Source: Moniliophthora roreri
Lineage: Eukaryota; Basidiomycota; Agaricomycetes; Agaricales; Marasmiaceae
Direction of reading: 5' to 3'
DNA length: 64,000 nt
Assembly: GCA_001466705.2 (NCBI GenBank)
Contig: LATX02000200.1
Location: 1,550,001-1,614,000, forward strand
Shown: positions 60,176-64,000 of the stretch, piece after piece
Numbering within the stretch: position 1 is the first letter of the stretch
Layout of the letters: the number at the start of each line of letters is the position of its first letter
The notes under the pieces: generated by a model
Databases searched by the model: none
The model's input: only the letters and a program-made list of their open reading frames with translations
What the model was told of the DNA's origin: nothing
Made by a program: the position numbers and the translations under genes

Positions 60176-60246
60176 TTACCCCCTCACTATGCTTGAGTTT
60201 CTATACTCAAGCATCTAGCTTCTTCCAAAGTAAGTCCTCATCTGTG

Positions 60247-61101
60247 TTACTCTTCATATGTTCTTGATTCTACATAAACTAATGTCAGCACACCTTCTGA
60301 GCTTGTGTTATTATCTTTATAATTCTCTGTCTCTGTAGATGTTGTTGTCATAATCAGTGTTTGCAAGATTGTATTCAGGAGACGAAGGGCCACAGAGAGA
60401 GTTTGATCCTGTAGCTCTACTAGACCTTTATTGGTTACTGCAGTCTCTAGATAGATGCCCAGCCACAGCAACTCCACAGACTGAACAATAGTAGTCTCTG
60501 CAGTCGATGGGGCTGTGGTCACCCATTCTGCACACAGGACATTCAAGTGTTCAAACACCTTGTCCATTCTGTCCTGTAACTGCTGCATAGTTCCATTTGA
60601 TATTTCTTCAAGAGGTGTAGCTCTGTTTTCTGTTTTGTCTTTCTCGTTGTCCTATACCGAGACACAATCATTCATGCAGATGTTGAGGGGGTGGTATCTG
60701 GGGAGTGGTGAGGTGTTCCAGCTTGAGGGTGCACTTGATGAGTTCAGTGTCAATAAGTTCGGGGTCTGTGGTTACTGTAATAAAGGGGGGGGAGAACCTG
60801 GCCTTGATATTAATGGATTCCAGAGGTAAGGGCAGTGTCAGTGAAGGTGGGGAATTATTGTGAAATGGGTTTGTTCAATGGAAAGGGTTTTGGTCCATGG
60901 GGGGAGGAGTGTCTGGTGGGGAGATATCAGAGAATGCGGCAGCTCTTCCTGAAGCATCGGAGATTGGGGTGGAAGGTCTTCATTTGTTGTTGTTTCTGTC
61001 TCCCAAGAATTCAGAGTAATGAAGAGACATTGTTGAAGGAGTTGGGAAGGGGTTTCTTGTTCTTGTATTGGAGGTAATGTCATCCACACTTGTGCTTGCA
61101 T
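60247..61101 (-). CDS. retroelement-associated gene of unknown function
   Basis: Two minus-strand pieces. The 3' exon (60651-60247) follows an acceptor TATAG and reads DNEKDKTENRATPLEEISNG, then MQQLQDRMDKVFEHLNVLCA and LGIYLETAVTNKGLVELQDQ. A second piece (61101-60838) is Gln/Pro/Ser-rich (TLPPIQEQETPSQLLQQCLF). The link between them is not resolved because frames break near 60700-60830. No protease, reverse transcriptase, integrase or zinc knuckle is seen. A decayed second copy at 57732-58037 keeps the same protein pattern, which argues that the frame was once translated. Confidence 0.4.
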
Positions 61102-61597
61102 CAGTTGTGGGGATAATAGGTGGGTGTCATCTTTATTTGAGAAGATATTGTGGTGACGGAGAGCTCTGTGGCTTGTCTAAGTTTTCTTTGGTGTTATTGT
61201 ATTGCGTGGAGGAATTGTGAGTCATTTGGGCTGAGGTTGGAGTCATCTGGAAAGGTCTCCCCTTCAGCACCTGCACCAGAGACCAATTCATGAAGTGATA
61301 GCTCATCAGATTCTACACACTACGTACAAGGTGTTCTTTTAACATGGTTTTCTGATTGAGAAAACACTTAATCTTCTTGCAAAGAGAATTTTTATAAAAT
61401 TATATATAAATTCTAAATTTCAATTGTGTCCTCTCAACAAGAATATGCCTGGAGAATACTAAATTTTCAGCAGCAAAAGATATGGAATTTTCAAATTCTG
61501 AGAATTAATAGATAATACAATATATTGGAATAATTTCCATACTGAGAAAACATTAAATTTTCTCTGGTTGAAAATTCTCAGAAAATGCTGATAAGAT
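61102..61597. other. AT-rich repetitive stretch up to the contig gap
   Basis: Non-coding in appearance, with AAATTTTC/GAAAATT palindromic runs from 61380. It ends at the N at 61598. Confidence 0.4.
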
Positions 61598-61611
61598 NGG
61601 CCGAGATTAAG

Positions 61612-62030
61612 CTCTTTGTAGAGACTGGTCTAGAACCTTTTCTAGTACACTGTATACTGTAGTTGTCTTAAAGAAGTCTTGAACTCCATAGAGTCAGACT
61701 ATATCAGCTACCAAGTCTTTTGATAAGACTATAGCTCTTGTGTTTTGTGCTTTGTGCACCATGTTCTTGTATGTGTGTGTGTGTGTGTTTGTGTGTTTGA
61801 ATATAAACCCTTTTAAAACCTATATATACTCCTCTGAAAGTAAACACTTTGAAGTAGATTACTTCAATAAGAGAGAATCAACCTAGCTAAGAATTTAGTT
61901 GACATTCTAAGTATAGCAACTCTGATCATGTTGATCCACACTTGCTTAAACAACCTGAGTTAGACTTTTGGAGGTTATCTTTTGGTAGTTTTCCAATAGT
62001 CTTACTTTAGACAAATTACTATCCTGAAGC
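61612..62030 (+). repeat. LTR-like repeat of a second family, copy 1
   Basis: Begins CTCTTTGTAGAGACTGG and contains CATAGAGTCAGACTATAT, a (GT)n run at 61769-61799, a TATA-like AACCTATATATACTCC at about 61817 and TTGGAGGTTATCTTTTGG near the end. A diverged direct copy lies at 63418-63730. The TATA-like block followed by ACTTCAATAAGAGAGAATCA looks like the U3/R part of an LTR. Confidence 0.6.
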
Positions 62031-63417
62031 TGTGTAATCTCTTGATGAATTTTGCTCACTGAGTCTGAGAATCCAATTCAGTCCAAGCTCAAGTAATTAT
62101 CTGACTATGCAGTGATCTGAATTACAATGGCATTTAACTGAATGCTGAGGTTTCAAACTTGTTGACAGAATTTGTAGAGAAAATGAATTCAGACTGTATA
62201 GACAAATGATATCAAACTTGGTAATATGGCAAACCTAGAAAAGACCCAATTTTATTCAATTTACATTATTTTGAATCAGAACACTTTAATATGACACAAA
62301 ATAATGGATAATAAGGACTAGAGTGAGCCCAGTTTGCTAGTCATTGCCTTAGAGAAGCTATAGTGCATTGGAAAGTACAAAGAGCTCTTAAAGATGCTAT
62401 CAATGGGAATTTTGTTTTTATTTTAACTTTCTATAACATCTGCAAAGTGCAATGTGCAGTCAAACAGTACAGAGGTACTTAGAAGAGACATCAAAACAGA
62501 AAGATGACTTAGAACAGGAACAATCAAAGAATGATTATCCTTCAAAGTCAAAGCAGACAATCTCTTAATAAAAAGCTTGAATGTGGTGAAGCAACATGAA
62601 ATAACATAATTAAGTATTAAACAACCTTGAAGGGAAGGAAATCACTTTCAAAGGGCTGCTACTTAAAGACTGATACAAAGAGACAGACAGTAGATATCTA
62701 AGGGATTAGAAGTTCTAAATAAAGACAGAGGATGTATCATCAAAGGAGACAGAGACAGTAACAGTGTGTTCCAACCTCAGAAACTTTGGCATCCAGGCCT
62801 CTACTGATGTGTGGATGCTAGAAAGAGAAATGCTGTAAGAAGACAGGACAGATACTCCCATCTGCTCATAGATACCCAAATTAGAAAAGAGAAAATACCA
62901 ATTACAGAGTTCAGACCACCTGAAGAAGTAGATACCCATGCAGATATGGTCAGATAGTCTAGTGGCCAGACTTTGTAACACTCAAATATTCCCTCTTTTA
63001 GCATCTCAGTCACTTGTTTATTATCTCCTGAATTATTGGACATTATTTGTAATTTTCTGTAGATATATTCCATGGACCATATATAAGGACAGCTAGATAT
63101 TTGTGTATACTCAAGTAACTCTGCCCCCTCTGATTGTGAATATATAAAGAGTTTGTTTGGTGTATAATTGTGTGTGCCATTCCAGTTTTGCTTCCTCACT
63201 TCAGGCTCTGGAGATTGGTCCTAAGTGACTCCAGAGAGATAGAAATCTGATAATAAACTTGTGTTGTAAGAGATAAGGGTAACATTTTGAGTGCGTTGTA
63301 GCACTTTTCTGAGAGACACTTTACACCAAAAAGGAGCCTTGGGCACTTGAAGTGTGGCCTGTGTGTGTATCAGGTTGTGACACACTTAGAGTCTTAGCAA
63401 GAGGTGTGCCTATGCTG
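62031..63417. other. stretch between the two LTR-like repeats, no recognisable gene
   Basis: About 1.4 kb, AT-rich. No gag, pol or other conserved protein can be read on either strand. The element may be a non-coding (TRIM/LARD-like) retroelement or a decayed one. Confidence 0.4.
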
Positions 63418-63730
63418 AACTCTTTGTAGAGATTGGTCTAGGATCTTTTCCAGTATGCTGTGTGCTGTAGTCGTCTTAAAGAAGTCTTGGACTCCATAGA
63501 GTCAGACTATATTGACTATTGACATATATACTCTTCTCTGGAGGTGAACACTTTGAAGTAGATTGCTTCAATAAGAGAGAATCATTCTAGCTAAGAGTTT
63601 TGTTGGCATTCTAAGTGCAGTAACTCTGATCACATTGATCCACACTTGCACAACAACTTGAGTTAGACTTTTGGAGGTTATCTTTTGAGTAGTTTTCCAC
63701 TAGTCTTATCTTAGACAAATTAGCATGTTG
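63418..63730 (+). repeat. LTR-like repeat of a second family, copy 2
   Basis: Diverged direct copy of 61612-62030. It lacks about 110 bases including the GT run. Shared blocks are GTCTTAAAGAAGTCTTG, CATAGAGTCAGACTATAT, TCAATAAGAGAGAATCA and TTAGACTTTTGGAGGTTATC. Confidence 0.6.
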
Positions 63731-64000
63731 GGAATACTCATGCCAAAGGTAATGGCCAACAGAGGTTAGACAGTGCTGTACCAGATAGATACAGGAGGAT
63801 GCACAGCTTNAAAATGCTGATAAGATAAGATAAAAATTCCACATTTTCTATTGTGGGAAAGTCAGAGAAAACACTAGGAAAACACTAGGAAAATAGTAGG
63901 AAAATCATGTGAAAACTATATTTTAAAGCAGTTTTTAGATAGTTTTTATATAGTTTTCCTTTTGTATTTAACATGTTTCTTTTGATATAAAATTCAAAAT
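63731..64000. other. AT-rich end of window with contig gap
   Basis: Holds the N at 63810. After it comes AAAATGCTGATAAGAT, a repeat of the sequence just before the N at 61598. No gene is seen. Confidence 0.4.

Noticed and set aside
60515..61077. Plus-strand frames of 104 and 80 codons
   Set aside because: They are antisense to the minus-strand frame whose protein pattern is conserved in a second copy, so the minus strand is the likelier coding strand.
61769..61799. GT microsatellite as a functional element
   Set aside because: Short imperfect simple repeat absent from the sister LTR-like copy; probably slippage only.
62715..63199. Minus-strand frames of 88 and 132 codons between the LTR-like repeats
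   Set aside because: No retroelement motif and composition follows the AT-rich background.

Overview
The window is nuclear DNA of a filamentous basidiomycete, most likely an Agaricomycete. Genes are compact and split by many short introns of about 48-65 bases with GT-AG ends. Both strands are used densely. Several families typical of mushroom-forming fungi are present (DUF6534-type membrane protein, DAL5-type permease, secreted GH106-like enzymes). Four single Ns (34592, 58590, 61598, 63810) mark contig joins, and at least one join created a false duplication.

Bases 1-29500 are a conserved housekeeping block. In order: a C2H2 zinc-finger protein, a small secreted Cys-rich protein, UTP3/SAS10 and FCF2 (both small-subunit rRNA processing), COQ5 (ubiquinone methyltransferase), cullin-1, a DUF6534 membrane protein, the H3K56 acetyltransferase RTT109, a Pro/Ser-rich nuclear-type orphan, a Ure2p-type glutathione transferase, an unresolved coding-like stretch, mitoribosomal protein mL58 (MRPL20), a SET-domain/TAD3 fusion, ALG7 (dolichol-linked GlcNAc-1-P transferase) and isocitrate lyase. 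FCF2/COQ5 and SET-TAD3/ALG7 are divergent pairs with only 65 and 57 bases between start codons.

Bases 29766-32605 are a 2.8-kb terminal-inverted-repeat element without coding capacity. Other palindromic elements are nested in it, one of them carrying tRNA-like A and B boxes.

Bases 33495-47000 resume with genes: a DAL5-like permease (broken in the assembly by a 981-base artificial repeat), a salicylate-hydroxylase-like FAD monooxygenase, actin capping protein alpha, a PHD-finger protein, and two decayed sugar transporters. One of these carries a 692-base mariner-like insertion with a TA duplication.

Bases 47767-55658 hold two tandem secreted glycoside-hydrolase paralogues (GH106-like) whose 3' halves are a mosaic of near-identical and diverged tracts, as expected from gene conversion. 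The urease GTPase chaperone gene ureG follows on the minus strand. From about 56900 to the end the DNA is AT-rich and repetitive: LTR fragments of two families, a 360-base dispersed repeat, a second copy of the ATTATAATG element, copies of an unknown retroelement-associated gene and a methyltransferase-like C-terminal fragment.

Most striking: an uninterrupted spliced frame joins a small SET domain (Set7-like) to the tRNA adenosine deaminase subunit Tad3. I could not run searches; identities come from reading motifs in the translations.
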